Shown one piece after another: positions 8,101 through 15,954 of a DNA stretch of 33,055 bases. The DNA is from Deltaproteobacteria bacterium (GTDB lineage Bacteria; Desulfobacterota; Desulfobacteria; Desulfobacterales; Desulfosarcinaceae): NCBI GenBank assembly GCA_021819735.1, contig JAKAFO010000014.1:1-33055 (forward strand), read 5' to 3'. The notes beneath the pieces were generated by a model, which searched no databases, was not told where the DNA came from, and saw only the letters and a program-made list of their open reading frames with translations. The position numbers and the translations under genes were made by a program. Positions within the stretch are counted from its first letter, which is position 1. Every line of letters starts with the position of its first letter.

Positions 8101-9168
8101 TTAAGCGTGCACCAGGCCTTTCAAACGGTACACATAGGCCAGCACTTCGGCCACCGCATGGTAAAGATCCACGGGCACGTACCCACCGATCTCCACATCC
8201 TTATATAAGGCGCGGGCCAAGGGCTTTTGCTCGATGATGGGAATGTTATGCCGGCCGGCAATCTCGCGGATGCGCTCGGCGATGTGACCGGCGCCCTTGG
8301 CGACGATGATGGGTGCCGGCAGGCCGCGCTCGTATTTGATGGCAATGGCCAGGTGAGTGGGGTTGGTGATGATCACGGTGGCCTTGGGAACTGCTTCCAT
8401 CATCCGTTTCATGGCCATCTCGCGTTGGGCCGAACGGATGCGGGAGCGGATCAAGGGATCGCCTTCCCTCTGTTTGTACTCGTCCTTGATCTCCTGCTTG
8501 CTCATGCGCAGGTCGCGTTCGTGTTTCCAGCGCTGAAAAACGTAATCCAGGGCCGCCAAAACGATCAACACAAGACAGATATAGTAGCCCAGTTTCAATG
8601 ACACCCGGCCGACAAAGCCCATGATCGAATGGACATCGAAAGCCACCAGGGCCGGAATCTGGTCCATTTCGCCACGCAAAATATTGTAGCCGATGCTGCC
8701 GATGATGATGACCTTGAAAATGGATTTGATCAGCTCGGTCAAGGAGGTGGTGGAAAAGAGCCGCTTGATGCCCTCCAGGGGATTGAGCTTGGACAGCTTG
8801 GGGGACATGGCCTCACCGGTCAAAAGAAAGCCTACCTGGGCGACGTTGCCGATGATGCCGGCCAGGGCCACGCCGATGACCAGCGGCGCCAGGATGAGCA
8901 CCATCTTCTGGAAAAGGTACCACATCAGTTCATGGGCGCTCTCGGCACTGAGGCGCCAATAGCTGATCTGGACCAAAATCTCCCGGGTGACGGTGTTCAT
9001 CTGGTCGAACATCCAGTCGCCGACAAAATAGAATACCGACAGGGCGCTGAGCAGCACAAGCACCGAGGGAATCTCCCGGCTCTTGGCCACCTGCCCTTTC
9101 TTGCGGGCCTCGTCCCGCTTCTTAGGGGTTGCCGGCTCCGATCGTTCTTGGTCTTTATCGTCCGCCAC
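8101..9168 (-). CDS. flhB: FlhB, export gate substrate-specificity switch
   Basis: This 355-residue protein begins with a charged N-terminus (SEPATPKKRDEARKKGQVAK), the family hallmark. Four membrane segments follow (about 34-53, 88-113, 144-165 and 187-210), then a cytoplasmic C-terminal domain containing the self-cleavage motif NPTH (269-272). FlhB joins FliPQR at the export gate and, after autocleavage between N and P of NPTH, switches export from rod/hook to filament substrates together with FliK. The start is GTG, with AGGGGAG ending 5 nt upstream. It is the last gene of the motA-to-flhB unit, 10 nt after fliR. No convincing terminator was seen in the 204 bp before flhA. Confidence 0.97.
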   Translation of the reverse strand: MADDKDQERSEPATPKKRDEARKKGQVAKSREIPSVLVLLSALSVFYFVGDWMFDQMNTVTREILVQISYWRLSAESAHELMWYLFQKMVLILAPLVIGVALAGIIGNVAQVGFLLTGEAMSPKLSKLNPLEGIKRLFSTTSLTELIKSIFKVIIIGSIGYNILRGEMDQIPALVAFDVHSIMGFVGRVSLKLGYYICLVLIVLAALDYVFQRWKHERDLRMSKQEIKDEYKQREGDPLIRSRIRSAQREMAMKRMMEAVPKATVIITNPTHLAIAIKYERGLPAPIIVAKGAGHIAERIREIAGRHNIPIIEQKPLARALYKDVEIGGYVPVDLYHAVAEVLAYVYRLKGLVHA

Positions 9169-9178
9169 GTTGCTCCCC

Positions 9179-9958
9179 TTATTTAAATAAGCCGATCATG
9201 GCCACGATGGTATGGCCCATTTTGGAAAATGCATGTTCCAGAAACGCCGAGACATACGGCAGAGAGAATCCCAGGAAGAGCAGGCCCAAAACGATTTGCA
9301 GCGGCATGGCCACCACGAAGATCTGCATCTGGGGCACGGTGCGGGCGGTCAAGCCCAGGGCCACGTTGACGAGCAGCAGGGCTACCATGACCGGCGCCCC
9401 TACCTGGATGGCGATGATAAAGGCATCCGCGCCCGTTTTCATCATCAATTCGAGGATTTGGCCGTTGAATTGGACGGCCAAGGGCGGAATCAGCTCGAAA
9501 GCATCCACCAGGGCCTTGATAAAGTAGTAATGGGCATTGATGGTAAAGAAGATCATCAGTGCAAAAAGGTTCAAGAATTGGGCCAGTATTGGAATTTGCA
9601 GGCTCGAAGCCGGGTCCATGACGTTGGCGATGGCAAACCCCATCTGAAAACCGGCCAACTGACCGGCCAACTGGACCCCGGCGAAAAGCAGTTGCACCAT
9701 CAGGCCGATGATCAGGCCCACGGCCACCTCGCCCATAATTCCCAGCACGAGCACCACGGGGTCGCCGGAAATGGAGATGGGCGGCAGCTTGAGCTGCGGC
9801 ATCAGCATGACGCTCATGGCCATTGCCAGGACGGCCTTGAGGGTCATGGGAACGTTGCGTGCTTCCAAAAAGGGAATGGAGAAAAGAATGGCCCCCACGC
9901 GTACGAGCACGAAGAGAAAGATTTGGAATTGCTCGATGGGCAGATTGAGAAGCAGCAT
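9179..9958 (-). CDS. fliR: FliR, export gate membrane protein
   Basis: This 259-residue, very hydrophobic protein has about six membrane segments. FliR family stretches include FVLVRVGAILFSIPFLEARN near the N-terminus, GEVAVGLIIGLMVQLLFAGV with GQLAGFQMGFAIANVMDP in the middle, and PQMQIFVVAMPLQIVLGLL near the end. FliR caps the FliP5Q4R1 core of the export channel and contacts FlhB. It is encoded directly between fliQ (11-nt gap) and flhB, the usual order. The ATG start gives the normal length. Confidence 0.96.
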   Translation of the reverse strand: MLLLNLPIEQFQIFLFVLVRVGAILFSIPFLEARNVPMTLKAVLAMAMSVMLMPQLKLPPISISGDPVVLVLGIMGEVAVGLIIGLMVQLLFAGVQLAGQLAGFQMGFAIANVMDPASSLQIPILAQFLNLFALMIFFTINAHYYFIKALVDAFELIPPLAVQFNGQILELMMKTGADAFIIAIQVGAPVMVALLLVNVALGLTARTVPQMQIFVVAMPLQIVLGLLFLGFSLPYVSAFLEHAFSKMGHTIVAMIGLFK

Positions 9959-9969
9959 AGGTTTTTAGG

Positions 9970-10239
9970 CTAATGGATGTACATGTTCATATTCATTATA
10001 TTGTTGCTGGTGAAATCGCTGATGATCCGCAGCATCCAGGGGAAGAAGACCAGCAAGGCCAGGGCCACGGCGAGCATTTTGGGCACGAAGACCAGGGTCA
10101 TTTCGTTGATTTGGGTGGCGGCCTGGAAGATGCTCACCAGGATACCGACGAGCAGGCCCACCATCAGCATGGGCGCTGAAAGGAAGATGGCGGTTTTAAT
10201 GGCTTCCAGAAAATAGCCGGTGATGAATTCGGGTGTCAC
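9970..10239 (-). CDS. fliQ: FliQ, export gate membrane protein
   Basis: This 89-residue protein with two membrane hairpin segments is the normal FliQ size. It starts MTPEFITGYFLEAIKTAIFL and carries the conserved loop GILVSIFQAATQINEMTLVF. Four copies wrap the FliP/FliR core in the export channel. The start codon is GTG, with AGGAGG six nt upstream. The C-terminus (SNNIMNMNMYIH) is a short Met/Asn-rich tail that overlaps no neighbour. It sits 10 nt after the fliP stop and 11 nt before fliR. Confidence 0.95.
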   Translation of the reverse strand: MTPEFITGYFLEAIKTAIFLSAPMLMVGLLVGILVSIFQAATQINEMTLVFVPKMLAVALALLVFFPWMLRIISDFTSNNIMNMNMYIH

Positions 10240-10249
10240 AGGGCGCCTC

Positions 10250-11029
10250 CTACATGTTGAAGCTTTTCACCAACGATCCCACGATCAGGTACCATCCGTC
10301 GGTCAACACGAAAATCATGAGTTTGAAGGGCAAGGAAACCATGACCGGCGGCAGCATCATCATGCCCATGGACAACAGCACGCTGGCCACCACCATGTCG
10401 ATGATCAAAAAAGGAATGTAGAGCATGAAGCCGATTTGAAAGGCGGTCTTGAGCTCACTGATGATGAACGAGGGGATCAGCACGGTGGTGGGTATCTCCT
10501 CGATATTTTTGGGGCGCGGAAGCTTGGCGATCTCCACCATCAGGGAGAGATCCTTTTCCCGGGTCTGCTTGAACATGAAGGCGCGGATGGGCGCTTCGGC
10601 ACTTTTGAGGGCCTCGGTCGTCGTGAGCTTGTTGTCCAGGTAAGGTTTCAGCGCATCCTGATTCACCTTCTGCCACACCGGGGTCATGACGAAAAAAGTA
10701 AGGAACAGGGCCAGGCCGATAATGATTTGGTTGGGCGGCAACTGGTTCGAACCGATGGCCTGCCGCAAGAGCGAAAGCACGATGGCGATGCGCGTAAAGC
10801 AGGTCACCATGATCAGGATCGATGGCGCCAGGGAAAGCACGGTGAGCAGCAGGAAAATTTGAAGGGCCACGCTCACCTTGCCCGGGTTTTCGCCTTTGCC
10901 CATATCGATACTGAGTAGATTGCCGGCCGGATCGGGCGGCGCGGCCGCTGCCGGTCCGGGTGCCGAAAGCACGATCATCACCCCAAGGATGATAAGGGCC
11001 CAAATGCGTTTCTTGCCTGAGGATGTCAT
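10250..11029 (-). CDS. fliP: FliP, export gate core protein
   Basis: From the ATG at 11029 this is a 259-residue protein with an N-terminal cleavable-type signal (KRIWALIILGVMIVLSAPGP then AAAAPP), as in most FliP. The core shows LSLAPSILIMVTCFTRIAIV, LLRQAIGSNQLPPNQIIIGL, FLTFFVMTPVWQKVN and, near the end, MLPPVMVSLPFKLMIFVLTD. FliP makes the pentameric heart of the export channel. The reading frame stays open a further 113 codons upstream inside fliO, but that extension is Arg/Gly-rich and unlike any FliP. The ATGA overlap with the fliO stop fixes the start by translational coupling. Confidence 0.96.
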   Translation of the reverse strand: MTSSGKKRIWALIILGVMIVLSAPGPAAAAPPDPAGNLLSIDMGKGENPGKVSVALQIFLLLTVLSLAPSILIMVTCFTRIAIVLSLLRQAIGSNQLPPNQIIIGLALFLTFFVMTPVWQKVNQDALKPYLDNKLTTTEALKSAEAPIRAFMFKQTREKDLSLMVEIAKLPRPKNIEEIPTTVLIPSFIISELKTAFQIGFMLYIPFLIIDMVVASVLLSMGMMMLPPVMVSLPFKLMIFVLTDGWYLIVGSLVKSFNM

Positions 11030-11442
11030 TGTCCCGACACCGCCCTTCCATCTTCTGAAATTGCGCCGTCGGATTTCATGCCCAACGAACGGGTCATGCG
11101 TTTCAATTGCTCGCCAAAACCCGCGGCCCCCGGCTGCGCCGTCTGGGCCGCGGCGACTTCGGCCATGACTTCGGGGTCGTCGATGCGCGTCAAAAGCTGG
11201 ATCTGCTCGGTGCCCACCCCCAGCACCAGGATCGCGCCCGGCACCTGCACCATGGCAATCGATTTTTTGATGCCCAACGGGTGCGTGCCGAGCACCTTGA
11301 TCCAGCGGTTCCGTCCGGCGACGGCCGCCGACGGCATGAAGCGCCGCACTCCGCGCTGGGCGGCCCACAAGATCAGAAGCACCGCGCCAAGGGAGAGCAC
11401 CATTTTAAGGGTGGCCATGGTCAAATCGGGGGAGCCGTTCAT
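11026..11442 (-). CDS. fliO: FliO, export gate assembly protein
   Basis: This 138-residue protein has one N-terminal membrane segment (about residues 10-28, MVLSLGAVLLILWAAQRGV). A small soluble domain follows with WIKVLGTHPLGIKKSIAMVQ and AILVLGVGTEQIQLLTRID, the pattern of the FliO family. FliO helps FliP oligomerise and is the least conserved gate component. It overlaps both neighbours by ATGA: its start overlaps the fliN stop, and its stop overlaps the fliP start. Translation of fliN, fliO and fliP is therefore probably coupled. The C-terminal 35 residues are hydrophilic and variable. Confidence 0.92.
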   Translation of the reverse strand: MNGSPDLTMATLKMVLSLGAVLLILWAAQRGVRRFMPSAAVAGRNRWIKVLGTHPLGIKKSIAMVQVPGAILVLGVGTEQIQLLTRIDDPEVMAEVAAAQTAQPGAAGFGEQLKRMTRSLGMKSDGAISEDGRAVSGQ

Positions 11443-11843
11443 TTCAATTTCTCCAGACGTTCCACCGGACTGATCACTTCGGTCAGACGGATGCCGTATT
11501 TGTCGTTCACCACCACCACATCGCCTTTGGCGATCAACCGGTTGTTGGCCAGGATCTCCAGGGTGTCACCGGCCGGCTTGGTCAGCTCGATCACCGAGCC
11601 CTGCCCCAATTTCAGCAGTTCGTTGATCATCATGCGCGTGCGGCCCAGCTCCACCGTAATTTCCAAAGGGATATCCAGTATGAAGTCCAGGTTGGCGGGC
11701 CGCTGCCCGGCCCCCTGCCCTTTCAAGTCCGAAAAAGCGTATGGTTCCTTGGCGCCGTTTTCGGAGGCACCCGCCTGCCGTTTGGCGGCCGGTTTGCCTT
11801 TACCCGCTTCGCCGTCATTTTGGGTATTATCTGCCGCGGCCAT
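11439..11843 (-). CDS. fliN: FliN, C-ring switch protein
   Basis: This 134-residue protein has a low-complexity Ala/Gly/Lys-rich N-terminal 45 residues followed by a full SPOA domain: LDIPLEITVELGRTRMMINE, LLKLGQGSVIELTKPAGD, ILANNRLIAKGDVVVVNDKY and GIRLTEVISPVERL. FliN forms the base of the cytoplasmic C ring with FliM and docks the FliH-FliI ATPase complex. Here that complex is encoded as a fused protein, so the FliN-binding end of FliH would sit on the same chain as the ATPase. The gene follows fliM by 5 nt and overlaps fliO by ATGA. Confidence 0.96.
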   Translation of the reverse strand: MAAADNTQNDGEAGKGKPAAKRQAGASENGAKEPYAFSDLKGQGAGQRPANLDFILDIPLEITVELGRTRMMINELLKLGQGSVIELTKPAGDTLEILANNRLIAKGDVVVVNDKYGIRLTEVISPVERLEKLK

Positions 11844-11848
11844 GTCGG

Positions 11849-12832
11849 CTAATCTCCTTCGTCCTTTTTGATGAGCGCTGATATCTGAATCGCCCGATTG
11901 CCCTTGAGGGTTCCGGGCATGCCGAGATACTTGGGCGTGCCTTCTACTTTAACTACCACCGCATCCTGGGGACCGGTGTTGATCTTGATGACGTCGTCGA
12001 TCTCCAGTTCCAGAATCCTGCCGATGGTCGATACCGTGCGCCCCAGTTCAGCCACCATGTTGACCCGCGTGTCCCGGAGCAGCACGGTGAGCTGGTTGCG
12101 GAAGGCATGGGCGCGGTCTTTCTCGCGCAGGTAGCGCGACGACAATTTGTCTTTGACCGGTTCGAGCATCAGGAAGGGGGTGCAGATGTGAATGTTGCCG
12201 GAAAACTCTTCGCCGGCCACCGAGAAGACAAAGATCAACACCAGGTCGGCGGGGCTGACCAGGTTGACGAACTCCGGCTTGGTTTCCGTCCTCTTCTGCT
12301 GCACTTTAATGGGATAGGCCACTTGCCAGGCTTTTTCCAACTCGACCAACACATCGTTGTAAAACTTGGAGAGCATGCGCTGCTCGATCTGGGTGAACTC
12401 GCGCACTTTGGCCAGGGGGCGTCCCACGCCGCCGAACATGCTGTCGATCAGGGCGAAACACAGATTCGGTTCCACCGCCAGCAGCGCCGACCCGATCAGC
12501 GGTTCCATATTGAAGATGCTAAAGCCGGTGGGATTGGAGAAGGCGTGCAAGAACTCGCCGAACTTGACGATCTCCTTGGACACCTGCTTGATTTCGATGG
12601 CGCGCTGCAAGGCGCTGGACAACCCGACGTTGAGCAGGTTGACGAACTTGTCGTAGACTTCGTCCAGGGCGTCGAACTGATCCCGAAGGGTCAGGCTCTG
12701 GGATGTCAGGTCATAGGCGCGGGCCTCGGCCTTGGCTTTGGGCTGAGGCGCTTCTTCCACCTGCACCTCGCCCTTGTCCATGGCGTTGAGCAGGGCATCG
12801 ATCTCTTCCTGGGATAGTATTTGTTCGGCCAT
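11849..12832 (-). CDS. fliM: FliM, C-ring switch protein
   Basis: This 327-residue protein has three visible parts. The N-terminal CheY-P-binding peptide is ILSQEEIDALLNAM (5-18). A linker leads to the middle domain, which contains the FliG-contacting segment (SMFGGVGRPLAKVREFTQIE, with the GGxG motif). The C-terminal SPOA domain (ILELEIDDVIKINTG, VKVEGTPKYLGMPGTLKGN) packs with FliN. An intact N-terminal peptide implies that rotation is controlled by chemotaxis. The gene sits 11 nt after fliL and 5 nt before fliN. Confidence 0.97.
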   Translation of the reverse strand: MAEQILSQEEIDALLNAMDKGEVQVEEAPQPKAKAEARAYDLTSQSLTLRDQFDALDEVYDKFVNLLNVGLSSALQRAIEIKQVSKEIVKFGEFLHAFSNPTGFSIFNMEPLIGSALLAVEPNLCFALIDSMFGGVGRPLAKVREFTQIEQRMLSKFYNDVLVELEKAWQVAYPIKVQQKRTETKPEFVNLVSPADLVLIFVFSVAGEEFSGNIHICTPFLMLEPVKDKLSSRYLREKDRAHAFRNQLTVLLRDTRVNMVAELGRTVSTIGRILELEIDDVIKINTGPQDAVVVKVEGTPKYLGMPGTLKGNRAIQISALIKKDEGD

Positions 12833-12843
12833 GGGCGATCCTG

Positions 12844-13317
12844 CTATTGAACGACAAATTCCGTGAAAAAGATGGTGGTCACCGTACCCTTCTTCAAAAG
12901 GGCGTTGATTTTTGCGATGAGCTCGTCCCGCAGGGCGATCTTGCCTTCGGTGGTGCTGATTTCCGTATACTGCTTGCTCGGCAGGACCATGAGGATGGTA
13001 TCCCGTAACTGGGGTAGTTTTTTGGTAATCTCTTCAAGGACTTCGGGTGTGCTGAGCTCCAGTTCCATGGTGACGCGCAGATAGCGCTTGCCACCCTGAT
13101 CGGCCAGATTGACGATCATGGTCTCCAGTTTATGGGTCGGCTTGACGACTTCTTCTTCCTCTTTGGCCCCATGCCCTTTTGCATCCTTGGTGTTGGCGCT
13201 TTGAATTTGCGCGATGCTGGCGTTCATCTTTTGCCACATCATAAAAAATCCGCCGCCCATCATCGCAAACAAGAGGACGACCCCGCCCAGAGCCATAATC
13301 ATCGCTTTCTTGGACAT
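12844..13317 (-). CDS. fliL: FliL, stator-associated basal body protein
   Basis: This 157-residue single-pass membrane protein has a short cytoplasmic N-terminus (MSKKAMIMA), a membrane helix at about 8-28 and a periplasmic domain with the FliL pattern (KLETMIVNLADQGGKRYLRV, STPEVLEEITKKLPQLRDTI, FFTEFVVQ at the end). FliL forms a ring around the stator units and improves torque. Its position between the motB-like genes and fliM fits. The ATG has GGAGGG 6-7 nt upstream. A 53-bp gap separates it from motB. Confidence 0.94.
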   Translation of the reverse strand: MSKKAMIMALGGVVLLFAMMGGGFFMMWQKMNASIAQIQSANTKDAKGHGAKEEEEVVKPTHKLETMIVNLADQGGKRYLRVTMELELSTPEVLEEITKKLPQLRDTILMVLPSKQYTEISTTEGKIALRDELIAKINALLKKGTVTTIFFTEFVVQ

Positions 13318-13370
13318 CTGTTATCCCTCCGATCGATCTGTTGCCTGTTCCTGTTGCCTATTTCTGTTGT

Positions 13371-14102
13371 TTATTTTGGCGGTCCCGGTGTTTCCACCTG
13401 ACCTAAAATGATCTCCACGCGCCGGTTCGCGGCCCGTTGTGCTTCATTGTCATTGGCCCCGCGCGGCTTGAAGGCACCGTATCCCGCGGCTGAAAGCCGG
13501 GAGGCTGGAATACCGCCCTGGTTGCTGAAATAGTTCACCACGCCGATGGCCCGGGCCGCCGAGAGTTCCCAATTGCTCGGATAGCGCGGCGTGGCGATGG
13601 GCCGGTCGTCGGTGTGACCTTCAACCCGCACCTGGCGCTGCAAGGGTTTGATCACCGCGCTGATTTGTCCCAGGAGGCGCAGGCCATCCTCGGTGAGGCC
13701 GGCGCTGCCCGTTTTGAACAACAAGGCGTCGCTCAAGGTGATGCGAAGCCCTTTGGGCGTATACTCGGCTTCCAAACCCTGGGTACGGGTCAGCTCCTGG
13801 AAATTATCGGACTGCGCTGTTTCAGGCAGTGTTTCCACGGAATTTACCGTTTTACCGCCCGCGCTGCTCTGGCTTTGGCTGGGCAGGCCCTGGCCGTTGT
13901 TCCGTCCGGCCTGCATCACCCCCAGGCCGCTTTGCAATTGGTTCTGAAAGTTCTGGAACTTTTCCGGGTCCGGATTGCCCATGGCGAACAGCAATACGAA
14001 AAAGACCATCAACAGCGTCATCAAATCGTTAAAGGTGGTCATCCAGGCCAACGGCTGCGCTTTTTCTTCGGTGCGTGCTGGTATGAACACTCTTCTGGCC
14101 AT
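13371..14102 (-). CDS. motB: MotB-type stator protein with intact ion-binding Asp
   Basis: From the ATG at 14102 this 243-residue protein has a short basic N-terminus and one membrane helix with the MotB pattern WMTTFNDLMTLLMVFFVLLF. Asp26 lies at the position of the proton- or sodium-carrying Asp (E. coli Asp32). A variable linker follows, then a C-terminal OmpA/MotB peptidoglycan-binding domain (VRVEGHTDDRPIATPRYPSN, WELSAARAIGVVNYF, AANRRVEIIL). With MotA it forms the torque-generating channel. It directly follows a second MotB-like gene, separated by 10 nt. The reading frame extends upstream of 14102, but only within that neighbour. It could equally be called PomB; the coupling ion cannot be read from the sequence. 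Confidence 0.92.
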   Translation of the reverse strand: MARRVFIPARTEEKAQPLAWMTTFNDLMTLLMVFFVLLFAMGNPDPEKFQNFQNQLQSGLGVMQAGRNNGQGLPSQSQSSAGGKTVNSVETLPETAQSDNFQELTRTQGLEAEYTPKGLRITLSDALLFKTGSAGLTEDGLRLLGQISAVIKPLQRQVRVEGHTDDRPIATPRYPSNWELSAARAIGVVNYFSNQGGIPASRLSAAGYGAFKPRGANDNEAQRAANRRVEIILGQVETPGPPK

Positions 14103-14112
14103 GTGTTTAGCG

Positions 14113-14829
14113 TTATCCTTCAATATGGAAGACAAAATCCACCCGCCGATTCTGCGCACGGTTTTCCGCCGTATCATTGGCGACCATGGGTTGAAATTCG
14201 GCGAATCCCACGGCCGAAAGACGCTCGGGGGCGATCTCCGGGGTTTGGATCAGGTGGCGCAGCACCGATATGGCCCGGGCCGTGGACAACTCCCAATTGG
14301 ACGGGAATTCGTTAGTGTGTATGGGTTGATTGTCCGTATGCCCCTGGATCTCCACCGGCACTTGGATGCGTTGGATCAAGCGACCGATCTTTTCCAGGCG
14401 GGGATAGGCTGCCTCGGAAAGGCGCGCCTGGCCGCTATCGAACAACAGCGTATCGTTCAGGGTCAGCACGACCCCTTTGGGCGTGCGCTGCAGCACAACC
14501 TGGTCGAGCCCCTCTGCATGGCTCGCTTGGCGCACCTGCTCGAAGAGTTGGGCGGCCAGATCTTCCCTGGGCAGCAATTGAACCTCGTCGTCCTTGATCG
14601 TCTTGCCTTCTTCTATGTTCGAACCATGCTCCAGAACGCTGACGGCGTCGGAGAAGGAGCTTACAAAACGCGTGATCTTGGAAGGCGCCAAAGATGAAAA
14701 AGAGGTCAACAGGATGAAAAAGCTCAGCATGATCATGGCAAATCCGGCATACACCGTCTGCCAGCCCGCGGAAAGTTCCGGCCTGTCGTCCTTGCCGAAT
14801 CCCGTTCTTCTAAATTGCGGCCGCGCCAT
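14113..14829 (-). CDS. MotB-like protein lacking the ion-binding Asp
   Basis: This 238-residue protein has the same architecture as its neighbour. One N-terminal membrane helix (WQTVYAGFAMIMLSFFILLT) is followed by a linker and a full OmpA/MotB domain (VEIQGHTDNQPIHTNEFPSN, WELSTARAISVLRHLI, NRRVDFVFHI). Aligning the W-x3-Y/F-x-D pattern of MotB puts Gly29 where the essential Asp should be, and the helix has no other acidic residue. It cannot carry ions as MotB does, yet it is kept between motA and a complete motB. It may pair with the other MotB in a mixed dimer, or act as a peptidoglycan anchor or stator regulator. The ATG at 14829 has AGAGGT 5 nt upstream; an in-frame ATG at 14847 is less likely. 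It overlaps the motA end by 20 nt. Confidence 0.88.
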   Translation of the reverse strand: MARPQFRRTGFGKDDRPELSAGWQTVYAGFAMIMLSFFILLTSFSSLAPSKITRFVSSFSDAVSVLEHGSNIEEGKTIKDDEVQLLPREDLAAQLFEQVRQASHAEGLDQVVLQRTPKGVVLTLNDTLLFDSGQARLSEAAYPRLEKIGRLIQRIQVPVEIQGHTDNQPIHTNEFPSNWELSTARAISVLRHLIQTPEIAPERLSAVGFAEFQPMVANDTAENRAQNRRVDFVFHIEG

Positions 14830-15601
14830 CGCGCACCTCTTTTTCATTGGCTATCCGCGCCGCGGGAGAAAGGAAGGACCTGAGCTTTTCGGCCACGATG
14901 CGGTGGTTGTCGCCGGCCTGGATCGCCAGGATGCCGTGCATCACCATCTGCTTGGCCAGGATCTCCTGCTTGCTGCGCACGCGCAGTTTGCCGGCAATGG
15001 GCAAAAACAACAGGTAGGCCAGGATCGTTCCGTAAAAGGTGGTCAACAAGGCCACGGCCATGGGCGCGCCGATGGCCGACGGATCTTTCATCTGCATGAG
15101 CATCTGCACCAGGCCGATGATGGTGCCCAGCATGCCCACGGCGGGCGCGAAGGTCCCCATGGTGGTGTAAATTTCGGCGCCCAGGCGGTGGCGCTCTTCC
15201 AGCCACATGATCTCGGTTCCCAGAACCTCGGCGATGGCATCGGCTTCCAGACCATCCACGGCCATCTGCATGCCGCGGGCCATGAAGGGGTCATCGACCT
15301 CCTTGATATGCTTTTCGAAGGCCAGAATGCCTTCCTTGCGCGCCGTCTTGGCAAACTCGATCATGATCGGGATCAGCCCGAGGGGATTGGCGGTGCGGTG
15401 GCGGAAGGCGTTCTTGGTGACTTTGAACATGCTGACCACATCCGCCAGGGGGTAGTTGATCAACGTGGCGCCCATGGTGCCGCCGATGACGATCATCAGC
15501 GAAGGATAGTCGATGAACCAGGCTCCGGGCCCGCCCATCAAAATGGAGACAAAAACCAATCCGCTGGCGACGATGATCCCGAGTAGCGTGGCTAAGTCCA
15601 A
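14810..15601 (-). CDS. motA: MotA, stator channel subunit
   Basis: From a TTG at 15601 this is a 263-residue protein starting MDLATLLGIIVASGLVFVSI, the usual MotA/PomA N-terminus. It has four membrane segments, a cytoplasmic loop with the charged patch ARKEGILAFEKHIKEVDDPF that engages FliG, and TMGTFAPAVGMLGTIIGLVQ with the conserved proline before the third helix. Five MotA subunits surround a MotB dimer. GGGGAGGA lies 4 nt before the TTG, which fixes the start. The open frame continues to an ATG at 15655, but that falls within the sigma-54 promoter, so the longer version is improbable. First gene of the operon running to flhB. Confidence 0.95.
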   Translation of the reverse strand: MDLATLLGIIVASGLVFVSILMGGPGAWFIDYPSLMIVIGGTMGATLINYPLADVVSMFKVTKNAFRHRTANPLGLIPIMIEFAKTARKEGILAFEKHIKEVDDPFMARGMQMAVDGLEADAIAEVLGTEIMWLEERHRLGAEIYTTMGTFAPAVGMLGTIIGLVQMLMQMKDPSAIGAPMAVALLTTFYGTILAYLLFLPIAGKLRVRSKQEILAKQMVMHGILAIQAGDNHRIVAEKLRSFLSPAARIANEKEVRDGAAAI

Positions 15602-15644
15602 AATATCCTCCCCAATTGGCCGCAAACCATCGAACGGGAAGAAT

Positions 15645-15660
15645 AGCATGGAATGTGCCA
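15645..15660 (-). promoter_or_regulatory. sigma-54 promoter of the motA-to-flhB operon
   Basis: On the minus strand the sequence is TGGCACATTCCATGCT: a perfect -24 element and a one-mismatch -12 element at the invariant GG-N10-GC spacing. Transcription would begin near 15633, leaving a leader of about 32 nt with GGGGAGGA before the TTG of motA. Confidence 0.8.
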
Positions 15661-15698
15661 CCGGCCGGACAAGCGCGGATCAGCCGCAGGATAGTTAT

Positions 15699-15711
15699 AA
15701 CGTACTGTACT
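15699..15711. promoter_or_regulatory. AT-rich element shared by the motA and flgB promoters
   Basis: The plus-strand sequence AACGTACTGTACT recurs as AACGTATTGTATT at 25870-25882. Both lie 30-40 bp upstream of a sigma-54 -24 element in the same orientation relative to the promoter. It contains the small palindrome GTACTGTAC. It could be a binding site for one of the two EBPs; this is inferred from position and repetition. Confidence 0.35.
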
Positions 15712-15810
15712 TACATATAAATAATATTTGCTGGGCTTACCGGATGGAAGGACTGGAGATTTCTTCTAGGTTGGAGATGGGGTGTTCCGTCAAATTTCAT
15801 CGGTGGGTTA

Positions 15811-15824
15811 GTCAAGGCTTTGAC
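15811..15824. promoter_or_regulatory. FleQ-box-like palindrome upstream of motA
   Basis: The sequence is GTCAAGGCTTTGAC, with perfect GTCA/TGAC arms and a 6-nt centre. This is the same arm sequence and spacing as the FleQ box of Pseudomonas. It lies about 150 bp upstream of the motA -24 element, within looping range for an EBP. A matching palindrome occurs at 27463-27476. Confidence 0.4.
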
Positions 15825-15881
15825 ATTTCGATGGCCTTTAATCGAAAGCTGTGCCGGTACCCGGGAAGCAGTATTCAATAA

Positions 15882-15931
15882 GATGTGATCGAGCGCTCCC
15901 GGCCCATGGCCAGGGAGCACGCGATCACATC
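15882..15931 (-). terminator. Hairpin terminator after flgE
   Basis: The outer arms GATGTGATCG and CGATCACATC are perfectly complementary over 10 bp. An inner arm pair (GCTCCC/GGGAGC, then GGCC around ATG) extends the stem. On the minus strand the hairpin begins 23 nt after the flgE stop and is followed by TTATTGAATA, only weakly U-rich. It would end the flgB-to-flgE transcript and insulate motA. Confidence 0.65.
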
Positions 15932-15954
15932 CACAGGAGGGAGGAGGATCCCAA

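Larger units (their letters stand above)
15602..15954. other. 353-bp control region between flgE and motA
   Basis: No gene is seen here. The region holds, from right to left, a large hairpin after flgE (15882-15931), a GTCA-N6-TGAC palindrome (15811-15824), an AT-rich stretch with an element shared with the flgB promoter (15699-15711), and the sigma-54 promoter of motA (15645-15660). Short open frames across it have no ribosome sites. Confidence 0.8.

Noticed and set aside
11030-11368. N-terminal extension of FliP by 113 codons
   Set aside because: The extension is an Arg/Gly-rich translation of fliO in another frame. The ATGA junction and signal peptide at 11029 define the true start.
12107-12817. 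236-codon open frame on the plus strand
   Set aside because: It is the antisense shadow of fliM. It has no ribosome site and an atypical composition. Similar long shadows opposite fliHI, fliK and flhF were rejected for the same reason.
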